This document shows positions 8,110-16,626 of a stretch of DNA of 64,000 bases, piece after piece. Made by a program: the position numbers and the translations under genes. Each line of letters opens with the position of its first letter. The stretch's first letter is position 1. A model generated the notes under the pieces. It was not told the DNA's origin. It saw nothing but the letters and a program-made list of their open reading frames with translations, and ran no database searches. The DNA is taken from assembly GCF_023369855.1 (NCBI RefSeq), contig NZ_JAMBPP010000018.1:1-64000 (forward strand). The letters are read 5' to 3'. The stretch comes from Actinotalea alkalitolerans. Lineage in GTDB: Bacteria; Actinomycetota; Actinomycetes; Actinomycetales; Cellulomonadaceae.

Positions 8110-9147
8110 TCACCGCCCGCCGCGTCGCCGGTTGCGTTGCTGGCCGCTTCCGGTGGCGCGGCGCGCCGACGAGCGGCGGCCCCCGGCGGAGCCTGTGCCG
8201 GTCCCCGCCGCCGGGCGCGGTGTCGCCGACGTCGCGCCGTCAGGGGCCGCACCTGCGGCCTCGGGGGCGGCGCCCGTGCCGGAGGACCCGCGTGAGCTGC
8301 GTGCCGTCCGGCCCCGCAGGATGCCGATCAGCTCCTCGACGAGGTCGGTGCTGCGCTCGGCCGGCCAGGCGAAGGCGATGTGCGTGGGGTCGATCCCGCT
8401 GACCTCGCGGTAGGTCACGTCCTTGCGGGCGTGCAGGCGGGCGACCGACTGGGGGACCACGAGCACACCCACCCCGGCGGCGACCAGGGCGACCGCATCG
8501 GCGGTCGAGCGCATCGCCGGCAGTGGGCGGACCGGCTCGGTGCGCAGCGCTGCGGCGGCCTCTCGCCACTGGGGCAGTGCGTCGGTGTCCTGGAGCAGGT
8601 GCTCGTCGACCAGGTCGCGGACGTCCACGTGGTCCAGGACCGTGGCGGGGTGGTCCTGGGGAACCACGACCACGGGCACCTCGGAGTAGAGCGGGATGAG
8701 GCTCAGGCCCTCCCGGTCGACCGGGAGCCGCACGAAGCTGACGTCGAGCGTGCCGTCGTGCAGCCCGGCCCCCTGGGTGCCGGGATCGGTCCGCACGATC
8801 TCGACCGGGACGTCGGGTCGCCGCTCGGCCCACACCCGGGTCCACTTGGTGACGGTCACCCCGGGGGCGATCCCGATGCGCAGCACGCGTGCCTCCGACG
8901 GCGAGGCAGGTCGCGCGTCGGCCGCGAGCAGGTCCACGGCGCGCGCATGCAGGGCCCGTCCGGCGTCGGTCAGCTCGGTGCGGTCGGAGGGCCGGACGAA
9001 CAGCTCCGTGCCGAGCTGGTCCTCGAGGTCGACCACCGCGCTGCTCAGCGCACGGCGGCTGATGCCCAGGGCCGCCGCGGCACGGCCGAAGTGCAGGTGC
9101 TCGGCGACGGCCACGAACGAGCGCAACGCCACGAGGTCGACGTCCAC
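8110..9147 (-). CDS. LysR-family transcriptional regulator
   Basis: A 345-residue LysR-type regulator. The N-terminal helix-turn-helix spans VALRSFVAVAEHLHFGRAAA and ISRRALSSAVVDLEDQLG (residues about 5-45), followed by a substrate-binding domain with LRIGIAPGVTV. It is longer than the usual 300 residues because of a low-complexity Gly/Ala/Ser/Arg tail of about 65 residues, probably disordered. GTG 9147 is chosen because AGGAGG lies four bases upstream on the minus strand. It is divergent from a DUF5997 gene, an arrangement I recall as common in actinobacteria; the target and co-inducer are unknown. Confidence 0.85.
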   Translation of the reverse strand: MDVDLVALRSFVAVAEHLHFGRAAAALGISRRALSSAVVDLEDQLGTELFVRPSDRTELTDAGRALHARAVDLLAADARPASPSEARVLRIGIAPGVTVTKWTRVWAERRPDVPVEIVRTDPGTQGAGLHDGTLDVSFVRLPVDREGLSLIPLYSEVPVVVVPQDHPATVLDHVDVRDLVDEHLLQDTDALPQWREAAAALRTEPVRPLPAMRSTADAVALVAAGVGVLVVPQSVARLHARKDVTYREVSGIDPTHIAFAWPAERSTDLVEELIGILRGRTARSSRGSSGTGAAPEAAGAAPDGATSATPRPAAGTGTGSAGGRRSSARRATGSGQQRNRRRGGR

Positions 9148-9230
9148 CGTTCCTCCTCGCCCGCTCCGCCTGCTCAGCCACCTGCACGCGCCGGCCGGGA
9201 CACCGACGGCGTCGGTCAAGGGTAGAGGGA

Positions 9231-9236
9231 TACGCT
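9231..9236 (+). promoter_or_regulatory. -10 element of a leaderless promoter
   Basis: TACGCT lies 6 nt before ATG 9243, which has no Shine-Dalgarno; this spacing places the transcription start at or next to the start codon. Confidence 0.45.
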
Positions 9237-9242
9237 CGTGCG

Positions 9243-9620
9243 ATGACCGCTGGACGAACGACGCAGACCATGAAGCCCATGACGGCGGCGAAGAAGCTGG
9301 GCATCTACCTGCCGGCCACCCCCGAGTCCTTCCGCGAGGCGGGCGAGATCACCCGCTCCGAGCTCGCCCGGCTGATGACCTCCCCGCCCGAGTGGCTGGT
9401 CCGGCTGCGCGAGGCGGGCCCCCACCCGCGCGAGGTCGTGGCCAGCAGGCTGCGGGTCTCGATCGCGGGCCTGGCCAGGGCCGGGGTGACCGAGGCGCTG
9501 ACCACCGAGCAGATCGAGGACCTCCGGCAGGAGCCGCCCGTCTGGCTCGTGCAGGAGCGGGAGACCTTCGCCCGGGTGCAGGCCGACGAGGAGCAGGCCG
9601 CCCACCGCCGCAAGGCCTGA
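9243..9620 (+). CDS. DUF5997 family protein
   Basis: A 125-residue protein matching the actinobacterial DUF5997 family: MKPMTAAKKLGIYLPATPE near the N terminus, then EWLVRLREAGPHPREVVASRL, cited by its core VRLREAGPHPREVVA, and a helical C terminus. The predicted helices and the RLRVSIAGLARAGV segment suggest a small helix-turn-helix-like DNA- or protein-binding fold, but no function is established. ATG 9243 fits the leaderless promoter; the internal ATG at 9270 is where similarity to the family seems to begin. It is next to a divergent LysR gene. Confidence 0.75.
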   Translation: MTAGRTTQTMKPMTAAKKLGIYLPATPESFREAGEITRSELARLMTSPPEWLVRLREAGPHPREVVASRLRVSIAGLARAGVTEALTTEQIEDLRQEPPVWLVQERETFARVQADEEQAAHRRKA

Positions 9621-9636
9621 CGTCAGGGAGCTCGCC

Positions 9637-10155
9637 ATGGATGTCGCCGCAGTGCTGCTGGACGCCTTCGGGCGGGTCCGCCAGACCGTCCACGACGCGG
9701 TGGACGGTCTGACCGCCGGGCAGCTCGCCGTCCCCGAGGACGGTCGGACCAACTCGATCGCCTGGCTCGTCTGGCACCTGACCCGCGTCCAGGACGACCA
9801 CCTCGCCCAGGCGTTCTCGACCGACCAGGTGTGGACCACCGAGGGGTGGGCCGAGCGTTTCGAGCTGCCTTTCGACGCCGCGGCCACCGGCTACGGCCAG
9901 GACGCGCACGACGTGTCAGCGCTCGCAGGCGTGACCTCGGAGCTCCTGCTCGGGTATCACGACGCCGTCCACGCCCGCACCGTCGAGCACCTCGCGACGG
10001 TGACCGCCGAGCAGCTCGACCGGGTCGTGGACGAGGGATGGGACCCGCCGGTGACCCTCGGCGTGCGGCTGGTGAGCGTGCTGAGCGACGACCTGCAGCA
10101 CGCCGGCCAGGCCGGCTACCTGCGCGGGGTCGTGACGCAGGCTGACGCGGGCTGA
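9637..10155 (+). CDS. DinB/DUF664 family protein, mycothiol transferase-like
   Basis: A 172-residue four-helix DinB-fold protein. Family metal-binding residues are visible in IAWLVWHLTRVQDDH (first His region, about residues 46-60) and DDLQHAGQAGYLRG near the C terminus. Actinobacterial members of this DUF664 type are candidates for mycothiol-dependent S-transferases acting in detoxification. It starts 16 bp after the DUF5997 gene and is probably co-transcribed with it. A 10-bp direct repeat begins inside its last codons and contains the stop. Confidence 0.78.
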   Translation: MDVAAVLLDAFGRVRQTVHDAVDGLTAGQLAVPEDGRTNSIAWLVWHLTRVQDDHLAQAFSTDQVWTTEGWAERFELPFDAAATGYGQDAHDVSALAGVTSELLLGYHDAVHARTVEHLATVTAEQLDRVVDEGWDPPVTLGVRLVSVLSDDLQHAGQAGYLRGVVTQADAG

Positions 10156-10169
10156 CGCGGGCTGACGCC
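10141..10169. repeat. 10-bp tandem repeat at a gene end
   Basis: GCTGACGCGG is present twice, followed by a third partial copy. The stop codon of the DinB-like gene lies in the second copy, so slippage could alter the C terminus. Confidence 0.6.
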
Positions 10170-10328
10170 CGTCCCGTCGCGCCCCCGGCGACGCCCGGGG
10201 CGGGTGCGGGCAGCCACTGCCCTCAGGACCGGCCCTGCCCGGTCGATGGGACGGGTGAGCACCACGCCCCGGTGGGGCAGACCGCCGGCCGTCTCCGGTC
10301 CGGTGGCCCGGTGGGCAAGGAGCATGGC

Positions 10329-11711
10329 ATGAGCACCCCCTTCGCAGCGTCCACCGCGGTCACCGCGGCTCGAACGGTGGACGAGGTCCTCGACCGTCGC
10401 GACGTGCACATGGTCTTCCAGCCCGTGCTCGACCTGCGCTCGCAGGAGGTCGTCGGCTACGAGGCGTTGGCGCGTGGTCCGGTCGGCAGCCCGTGGGAGA
10501 GCCCGCTCAACCTGTTCGCCGCGGCTCGTGAGCGCGGTCGCAGCGCCGAGCTCGACTGGGTCTGCCGTGCCGCGGCCTTCGCTGCCTTCCTGGAGGCAGG
10601 CATGCCGGCCTCGACCTCCCTGTTCGTGAACATCGAGTCCGACTCGGTGACCTCGGTGTGCCCGGCCGACCTGGTGGGCGTCGTCGCGCAGGCCGAGTCG
10701 CTGCTGAGGGTCTTCGTCGAGGTCAACGACCGCGCCCTGGTCGCCGACCCGGCCGGGCTGCTGGCCACGGTCGACCGGGCGCGCGGGATGGGCTGGGGCA
10801 TCGCGCTGGACGACGTCGGGTCGAGCCGTGCGCCGCTGGCTGTGCTCCCGGTCGTCGGGGCCGACGTCGTCAAGATCGACCTGCAGCTGCTCGCCGGCTG
10901 CGAGGAGGAGGACGCCGCGGCGGTGGTGGTCGGTGTGCTGCGTCACCTCGAGCTCAGCGGCGGGTCGTTGTGCGTCGAGGGCGTCCAGACCCAGGAGGAC
11001 GTGGAGTGGGCGCTGGCGATGGGGGCCTCCTACGGTCAGGGGCGCTACCTCGCCGAGGTAGGCCCGCTGCCGACCGGGACCGCACCCTCCCGCGGGGTCG
11101 TGCCCCTGCTCCAGGTGGACGGCGACGACGCCTCGGTCAGGTCTCCCTACGAGGTCGTGGACGACCTGCCGTCCCGCCGGATGGGCCTGCCGCAGATCGT
11201 CGACCTCGCCCGGATGGTGTCCTTCGCGGTGCGTGCCCCGGGTGCCAGGCCCGTCGTCCTGGCCGGCATCGCCTCCGACGGTGTGATCTCGCCCGAGGCC
11301 GCGGCGGGCTTCCCGCAGCTGTTCGACTCGGCGCTCCTGCTCGTCGTGCTCGGAGTGGGCGTCGGGGTCGAGCCCGTGCCTGGTCTGCGCGGCCTGAGGG
11401 TCGAGCCGCAGGACCCGTTGGCTCGCGAGAGGTTCCTCGTGGTGCTCGCCGCGACCGGCCCCTGCGCGGTCCTGGCACGCCCCGCAACGGACGGCGCACC
11501 CGGTCTGCACGACGTCGTCGTCACGCACGACCCGGACCGGGTCCACGACATCGCCCGACTGCTGATCCGGCGCATCCCCGCCGCGGGTGCGTCCGACGTG
11601 GCGCTGCCGCTGCCCGGGGTGGCCGGCGTCGAGGACACCCGCGGGCCCACGGAGCCCGTGGGTGCGGTGCCGACCCCGCGCGGCGGCTGGCGGGACCGCA
11701 TCCGCGGTTGA
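10329..11711 (+). CDS. EAL-DICT domain protein, putative c-di-GMP phosphodiesterase/sensor
   Basis: A 460-residue soluble protein with an EAL domain (residues about 20-250) and a C-terminal DICT sensory domain (about 285-440, including DPLARERFLVVL). EAL landmarks present are YEALARG, FVNIES, the Glu of FVEVND, ALDDVG, VVKIDLQLL and the CVEGVQTQED...GQGRYLAEVGPL region; loop 6 is degenerate (DDVGSS instead of DDFGTGYSS), so it may be weakly active or a c-di-GMP receptor. DICT domains are associated with diguanylate cyclases and two-component proteins. ATG 10329 follows AAGGAG (10317-10322) by six bases. Another c-di-GMP gene, a GGDEF protein, lies at 24.9 kb. Confidence 0.8.
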   Translation: MSTPFAASTAVTAARTVDEVLDRRDVHMVFQPVLDLRSQEVVGYEALARGPVGSPWESPLNLFAAARERGRSAELDWVCRAAAFAAFLEAGMPASTSLFVNIESDSVTSVCPADLVGVVAQAESLLRVFVEVNDRALVADPAGLLATVDRARGMGWGIALDDVGSSRAPLAVLPVVGADVVKIDLQLLAGCEEEDAAAVVVGVLRHLELSGGSLCVEGVQTQEDVEWALAMGASYGQGRYLAEVGPLPTGTAPSRGVVPLLQVDGDDASVRSPYEVVDDLPSRRMGLPQIVDLARMVSFAVRAPGARPVVLAGIASDGVISPEAAAGFPQLFDSALLLVVLGVGVGVEPVPGLRGLRVEPQDPLARERFLVVLAATGPCAVLARPATDGAPGLHDVVVTHDPDRVHDIARLLIRRIPAAGASDVALPLPGVAGVEDTRGPTEPVGAVPTPRGGWRDRIRG

Positions 11712-11715
11712 GGGG

Positions 11716-12468
11716 TCAGGGAGTCCCGGCGAGCCGGGTGAGCCGTCCGTGGTCGACCAGTGCGGTCCATCGTCGACCTGTGTCGATGATCCCCTCACCC
11801 CGCAGCCGACTCATCACCCGGCTGACGGACTCGGGGGTGGCGCCGGTCATCGAGGCCAGGTCGGTGCGGGTCAGCGGGACCTGCAGCAACGTGCCGCCGC
11901 CGGGCCGTTCCTCGCCCACCGCGCGGGCCAGGGTCAGCAGCGTCGAGGCGACCCGGCTCTCCACCGAGGCCCCTGCCATCCGCCGCAGGGCGTCGTGCGC
12001 CTGCTCGAGCCGCCGTGCGACGTCGTCCAGGACGGCCAGCGCCACCTGCGGGTGCTCGCGCAGGACGGCCCGGAAGTCGGCCGCCGAGAGGGACAGCGCG
12101 CACGCAGGCGTGAGCGTCTCGGCGGTGTCGGGGTACGTCGTGTCGCCCAGCGCGGCGAGGGACCCGACGAGTCCGCCGGGGGAGACGACGTCGACCAGGA
12201 CGTCCTGGCTGTCCGTGGCCGGGCGCACCACCTTGACCTGCCCGCTGGCCAGCACGAAGAGGTATCCGGCATCGTCGCCGATGCGGTGGACGGTCTCACC
12301 GGGCCCGTAGGCCCGCTCGCGGGTCCGGCGCTCGACGGCGTCCAGCGCCTCCGGGGAGAGGCCCGCGAAGTAGGGTGCCCGCGCGAGCACGTCGAGCCGT
12401 ACCGGCCGCGGGCACGAGTGCGGCCCGGGCGGTCGGGCGAGCGGTGTGGTGCGACGGGTGGCGGCCAC
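11716..12468 (-). CDS. Crp/Fnr-family transcriptional regulator
   Basis: A 250-residue regulator with an N-terminal cyclic-nucleotide-binding-type beta barrel (about residues 28-145; LARAPYFAGLSPEALDAV, then LFVLASGQVKVVR) and a C-terminal winged helix whose recognition segment is LASMTGATPESVSRVMSRL. It lacks the N-terminal Cys cluster of an FNR iron-sulfur switch. It is the last gene of an HMA chaperone - P-type ATPase operon, 13 bp after the ATPase stop, so a role in sensing metal or redox state for this operon is likely (inference). It converges with the EAL-DICT gene. Confidence 0.85.
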   Translation of the reverse strand: MAATRRTTPLARPPGPHSCPRPVRLDVLARAPYFAGLSPEALDAVERRTRERAYGPGETVHRIGDDAGYLFVLASGQVKVVRPATDSQDVLVDVVSPGGLVGSLAALGDTTYPDTAETLTPACALSLSAADFRAVLREHPQVALAVLDDVARRLEQAHDALRRMAGASVESRVASTLLTLARAVGEERPGGGTLLQVPLTRTDLASMTGATPESVSRVMSRLRGEGIIDTGRRWTALVDHGRLTRLAGTP

Positions 12469-12481
12469 GGGTCCCTCCTCC

Positions 12482-14464
12482 TCAGCGTGCGGAGGGTGTC
12501 GCGGCGCCCTCGACGTCGACGGTAGCCCGACGCGTGCGCAGCAGCCGCATGCCGTTGGCGATGACGACGAGCACCGAGGCCTGGTGCACGAACATCCCCA
12601 GGGCCATCGTCACCCCGCCGAGCAGCACCCCGGCGATCAGCACGGTGACCGTCACCAGTGACACCGCGACGTTCTGGCGGACGGTGCGGACCGTGGCCCG
12701 GGCCAGCGCGACCGCCTCGGGGACGCGGAGCAGGTCGGCGGCCAGGAGCGCGACGTCAGCGGTCTCGACCGCCACGCCGCTCCCGGCAGCTCCCATCGCG
12801 ATGCCCACGTCGGCGGCCGCGAGGGCCGGCGCGTCGTTGACGCCGTCGCCGACCATCGCCACGACGTGACCCTGGGCCTGCAGGGCGCGCACGGCGTCCA
12901 GCTTGTCCTCCGGCAGCAGGCCCGCGCGGACGTCCTGGATCCCGACCGTCGCAGCGACCGCCCGGGCGACCCGGGCGTCGTCGCCGGTGAGCATCACCAG
13001 GGTGGCGCCCCCGGCGCGGAGCGCGTCGACCGCGGCGCGTGCCTCGGGCCGGAGCTCGTCGGCGACGCCCAGCACCCCGAGCACCCCCTCGTCCAGCGCC
13101 ACCACCAGGGGTGTGCGTCCGGCGGCGGCCAGGGCGCGGACCGTCTCGCGGGTCGCGGGGTCGAGGGTCAGCCGGGCGTCCTCGATCATCCTGAGACTCC
13201 CCACCAGCACGCGGTGCGTCCCGGTCCGGGCCTCGATCCCTCGGCCGGGGTGGGGCAGGACGGCGTCGGGCAGGGCGGGTGGGGTCAGGCCGGCCCGCTC
13301 GGCAGCGACCAGGACGGGGCGGGCCAGCGGGTGCTCGGAGCCGGCCTCGGCCGTTGCGGCCCAGTGCAGCAGGTCGTCGCGGGTGGTCCCCGGCGCGGGG
13401 ATCACGTCGGTCAGCACGGGGCGTCCCCGGGTCAGCGTCCCGGTCTTGTCGAAGGCGACGGCGGTGATCCGGGCGGCGGTCTCCAGGTGCTCGCCGCCCT
13501 TGACCAGGATGCCGCGGCGCGCGGCCTGCCCGATGCCGGCGACGATCGAGACGGGGGTGGAGATGACCAGCGCCCCCGGGCAGCCGATGACCAGGAGCGT
13601 CAGGGCGAGCTCGACGTCGCCGGTGACGACGCCTGCCACCACCGCGCCGACGATGATGCCGGGGGTGTACCAACGCGCGAACCTCTCGATGAGCCGCTGC
13701 GCCGGGGCCTTCTCCTCCTGCGCCTGCTCGACCCGGTGGATCACGCGGGCGAGGGTCGTGTCCTGCCCGACCCCGGTCGCCCGGACCACCAGGAACCCGC
13801 CCTGGCTGATCGTCCCGGCGAAGACCTGGGCGCCGGCGGACTTCTCGACCGGGATCGACTCCCCGGTGATGCTCGCCTCGTCCACGGCGGCTCCGCCGTC
13901 GAGCACCCGGCCGTCGACGGGCACGCGGTCGCCGCTCTTGATGACGACCGTCTCGCCGGTCAGCACCTCACCCGCGAGCACCACGACCTGGATCCCGTCA
14001 CGCAGAACGGTCGCGGTGCTCGGTGCCAGGTCGAGCAGCTCACCCAGGGCGCGACGCGTCCGTCCGAGGGTCATCGCCTCGAGGGCGTGCCCGACGGCGA
14101 ACAGGAAGGTGACCGCGGCCGCCTCCCACCGTTCGCCGATGACGATCGCCCCCCCGGCGGCCACCGTGACCAGCAGCTCGATGCCCACCGAGCCCGTGCG
14201 GAGTGAGGACAACGCGCGGCGGGCGATCGGCAGGCCCGCGACAGCCGCGGCGAGGAGCATCGGTGGCGCACCCAGGTCCGGGCGGTCGGCGAGGTGCTCG
14301 GCGACCAGCGCGAGGGCGATGAGCGTGCCGGCGAGCAACGAGGTCGTCCAGGGTCCGCGCGCAGCGGACCGGACGCGGACCAGCACGTCGCCGCGCGTGG
14401 TTGGCGTGACGGCTCCTGGCGCGGCGGTCTCGGGGACGGGGACGGGGGGCACGGTGGCGGTCAT
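12482..14464 (-). CDS. heavy-metal P1B-type ATPase with a CPG transmembrane motif
   Basis: A 660-residue membrane pump of the CadA/ZntA-like P1B group. Visible elements are paired transmembrane helices from about residue 38, TGESIPVEKS (actuator TGE), a transmembrane VIGCPGALVISTPVS motif, the phosphorylation site AFDKTGTLTRG, SEHPLA (nucleotide binding, HP motif) and MVGDGVNDAPALA. The ion-binding motif reads CPG rather than the usual CPC, which should change metal specificity. No HMA domain is fused to the N terminus; instead a separate HMA protein is encoded 13 bp upstream. Probably exports a soft divalent cation such as Zn, Cd or Pb, but the metal is not decidable from sequence. Confidence 0.88.
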   Translation of the reverse strand: MTATVPPVPVPETAAPGAVTPTTRGDVLVRVRSAARGPWTTSLLAGTLIALALVAEHLADRPDLGAPPMLLAAAVAGLPIARRALSSLRTGSVGIELLVTVAAGGAIVIGERWEAAAVTFLFAVGHALEAMTLGRTRRALGELLDLAPSTATVLRDGIQVVVLAGEVLTGETVVIKSGDRVPVDGRVLDGGAAVDEASITGESIPVEKSAGAQVFAGTISQGGFLVVRATGVGQDTTLARVIHRVEQAQEEKAPAQRLIERFARWYTPGIIVGAVVAGVVTGDVELALTLLVIGCPGALVISTPVSIVAGIGQAARRGILVKGGEHLETAARITAVAFDKTGTLTRGRPVLTDVIPAPGTTRDDLLHWAATAEAGSEHPLARPVLVAAERAGLTPPALPDAVLPHPGRGIEARTGTHRVLVGSLRMIEDARLTLDPATRETVRALAAAGRTPLVVALDEGVLGVLGVADELRPEARAAVDALRAGGATLVMLTGDDARVARAVAATVGIQDVRAGLLPEDKLDAVRALQAQGHVVAMVGDGVNDAPALAAADVGIAMGAAGSGVAVETADVALLAADLLRVPEAVALARATVRTVRQNVAVSLVTVTVLIAGVLLGGVTMALGMFVHQASVLVVIANGMRLLRTRRATVDVEGAATPSAR

Positions 14465-14477
14465 GAAGGCTCCGGTC

Positions 14478-14744
14478 TCAGATCGAGGCGACGTGCGCGG
14501 TGTAGCCCGCGCGTGCCACTGCGGCCACGAGGGCCTCAGGCGTGGTGTCGGACGCGTGGGAGACCTCGATGCGCCCGGTCGAGAAGTGCACGGTCGCGTT
14601 GACCACCCCGGGCACCCGGCGCAGCTGCTTCTCGATCGTGGCGACGCACGACGGGCAGGTGAAGCCGGTGCTGCGCAGCAGGGTCTGCGCGGTCCGGGTC
14701 TGCGTCGGGGTCGCGGTGGTCGTGGGGGTCGGGCGTCCGGTCAT
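14478..14744 (-). CDS. HMA-domain metal chaperone
   Basis: An 88-residue heavy-metal-associated domain protein. After a Thr/Pro-rich 20-residue leader comes STGFTCPSCVATIEKQL, with the CPSC (CxxC) metal-binding pair, and the betaalphabetabetaalphabeta domain ends in AGYTAHVASI. It probably delivers metal to the ATPase encoded just downstream. GAGGAG lies shortly before ATG 14744 on its strand. A palindromic site lies about 70 bp upstream. Confidence 0.85.
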   Translation of the reverse strand: MTGRPTPTTTATPTQTRTAQTLLRSTGFTCPSCVATIEKQLRRVPGVVNATVHFSTGRIEVSHASDTTPEALVAAVARAGYTAHVASI

Positions 14745-14813
14745 GATCTGCTCCTCGGTCGGGCCACGGAAGGTGGCTCCTTCGACGCTAGGAGGGCCCG
14801 CGTGGCCGGACCA

Positions 14814-14825
14814 TGACGTGCGTCA
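14814..14825. promoter_or_regulatory. palindromic operator candidate upstream of the metal operon
   Basis: TGACG-TG-CGTCA is a perfect 5-bp-arm inverted repeat 70 bp upstream of the HMA gene start. It is a candidate site for the operon's own Crp/Fnr regulator, although the spacing is shorter than in classical Crp or Fnr sites. Confidence 0.35.
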
Positions 14826-14853
14826 GGTTGCTGCACGGGATGTCGGCCGCCGG

Positions 14854-15123
14854 TCAGCCGGGCTCCCCGCGCACCTTGCGGCGGGTGACGACGACGAGGT
14901 CGACCGCGGCCACGACGGCCAGCAGCACGAGCCCGCCGACCAGGACACCCGGAGCGCCCGCCCCGCCCATCACCGCGGCGAGCGCCGCGCAGGTGACCAG
15001 ACCGAAGGCCGCGAGCACGATCCGCAGGGTCAGCGCGCTGCGGGCCGGCGGCGCCCCGCCGATGCGGGAAGTCGGGTCGTGGTGGTCGAGCCGGCCCTGG
15101 GGGTGGGGGTCCTCGGGTGCCAT
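14854..15123 (-). CDS. DUF6343-like two-helix membrane protein
   Basis: An 89-residue protein with a polar N terminus of about 28 residues, then two hydrophobic helices (LRIVLAAFGLVTCAALAAV and VLVGGLVLLAVVAAVDLVVV) and a basic tail. The layout and the ARSALTLR-to-VDLVVVTRR pattern resemble the actinobacterial DUF6343 family; function unknown. ATG 15123 has AGGAG eight bases upstream. It reads toward the metal operon but is separated from it by about 110 bp and probably belongs to a separate unit. Confidence 0.6.
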   Translation of the reverse strand: MAPEDPHPQGRLDHHDPTSRIGGAPPARSALTLRIVLAAFGLVTCAALAAVMGGAGAPGVLVGGLVLLAVVAAVDLVVVTRRKVRGEPG

Positions 15124-15298
15124 GGCGTGATCTCCTGACGGGTGAGGTCTCGTGGTCTCCTCCCATCCTGCGGGGGTTCCGGACGGCGTGCGATCTGCCG
15201 CAGACCGTCCTGGCCCGGGTCCCGACCTCGGCTCGCTAGGCTCGTGGCGACGACCTGAAGGACTGCCCCCACCTCCCTCGACGACGAAGGACCGCGCC

Positions 15299-16621
15299 GT
15301 GAGCACTGTCGACCAGCCCGTCCCCGCCCCGGTGATCGCCCGCAGCACCGACCCGCTCGGCGTCGAGGTGCCGTCCACCGTCCCCACGCACTGGTACAAC
15401 CTCAACGCCGACCTGCCCGAGCCGGTCCCGCCGCACCTGCACCCCGGTACCCACCAGCCGCTGACCCCGCCCGACCTGGCGCCGCTGTTCCCGATGGCGC
15501 TCATCGAGCAGGAGGTCAGCACCGAGCGGTACGTCGAGATCCCGCAGACCGTCCGGGAGATCTACGCCATGTGGCGCCCGTCGCCCCTGGTCCGTGCCCA
15601 CCGGCTCGAACGGGTGCTCGGGACCAGAGCACGGATCTACTACAAGTACGAGGGTGTGAGCCCGGTGGGTTCGCACAAGCCCAACACCGCCGTCGCCCAG
15701 GCCTACTACAACGCGGTCGAGGGCATCACCAAGCTCACCACCGAGACCGGCGCCGGGCAGTGGGGCGCGTCGTTGTCGATGGCCTGCTCGCTGCTCGGGC
15801 TGACCTGCGAGGTGTGGCAGGTGCGGGCCTCCTACGACGCCAAGCCGTACCGCCGGTTCCAGATGGAGACCTACGGCAGCGTGTGCCACCCCTCGCCCTC
15901 GGACCTGACCGAGGCGGGGCGGGCCATCCTGGCCGAGATGCCCGACACCACGGGTTCGCTGGGGATGGCGATCAGCGAGGCCGTCGAGGCAGCGGTCAAG
16001 GACCCCGAGGCGCACTACTCCCTGGGGAGCGTCCTGAACCACGTGATGCTCCACCAGACGGTGATCGGCCAGGAGGTGCTCGTCCAGCTCGCCGAGGCGG
16101 GGGAGCGCCAGGCCGACGTGGTCTTCGGGTGCGCGGGTGGCGGGTCGAACCTGGCCGGTCTGACCTTCCCGCTCATCGGGCAGAACCTGCGGGAGGGGAC
16201 GACCACCCGCTCGGTGGCCTGCGAGCCTGCCGCGTGCCCGTCGCTGACCCAGGGGGAGTACCGCTACGACCACGGGGACGTCGCGGGGCTCACGCCGTTG
16301 CTCAAGATGCACACGCTGGGCAAGGACTTCGTGCCGCCGTCGATCCACGCGGGCGGTCTGCGGTACCACGGGATGTCGCCGATGGTCTCGCACGCGGTGA
16401 ACCTGGGACTGATGGAGGCGGTCGCGGTCGAGCAGGACGACGCGTTCGCGGGCGGTGTGCTCTTCGCGCGGGCCGAGGGGATCATCCCTGCCCCCGAGTC
16501 CACGCACGCCGTGGCCACGGCCATCGACTACGCCCGCACCGCCCAGGAGGGCGAGGTCATCCTCATCGGCCTGTCCGGCAACGGCGTGCTGGACCTGCCG
16601 GCCTACTCCGCGTACGTCTGA
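15299..16621 (+). CDS. trpB2: TrpB2-type tryptophan synthase beta-like enzyme
   Basis: A 440-residue PLP enzyme of the TrpB2 (TrpB-like) subfamily. [15 protein letters not shown] carries the Schiff-base Lys (about residue 124), [16 protein letters not shown] binds the carboxylate, and [11 protein letters not shown] is the PLP phosphate loop. TrpB2 proteins join indole (or a precursor) with serine or O-phosphoserine without needing a TrpA partner, and several are thought to salvage indole. No trpA or other trp gene is nearby. GTG 15299 has AAGGA upstream; longer frames to 15152 lack support. A hydrolase follows after 5 bp. Confidence 0.9.
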   Translation: MSTVDQPVPAPVIARSTDPLGVEVPSTVPTHWYNLNADLPEPVPPHLHPGTHQPLTPPDLAPLFPMALIEQEVSTERYVEIPQTVREIYAMWRPSPLVRAHRLERVLGTRARIYYKYEGVSPVGSHKPNTAVAQAYYNAVEGITKLTTETGAGQWGASLSMACSLLGLTCEVWQVRASYDAKPYRRFQMETYGSVCHPSPSDLTEAGRAILAEMPDTTGSLGMAISEAVEAAVKDPEAHYSLGSVLNHVMLHQTVIGQEVLVQLAEAGERQADVVFGCAGGGSNLAGLTFPLIGQNLREGTTTRSVACEPAACPSLTQGEYRYDHGDVAGLTPLLKMHTLGKDFVPPSIHAGGLRYHGMSPMVSHAVNLGLMEAVAVEQDDAFAGGVLFARAEGIIPAPESTHAVATAIDYARTAQEGEVILIGLSGNGVLDLPAYSAYV

Positions 16622-16626
16622 GCCGC

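Noticed and set aside
12866-14816. Two long plus-strand open frames opposite the P-type ATPase
   Set aside because: Both are antisense shadows; the ATPase motifs on the minus strand are complete.
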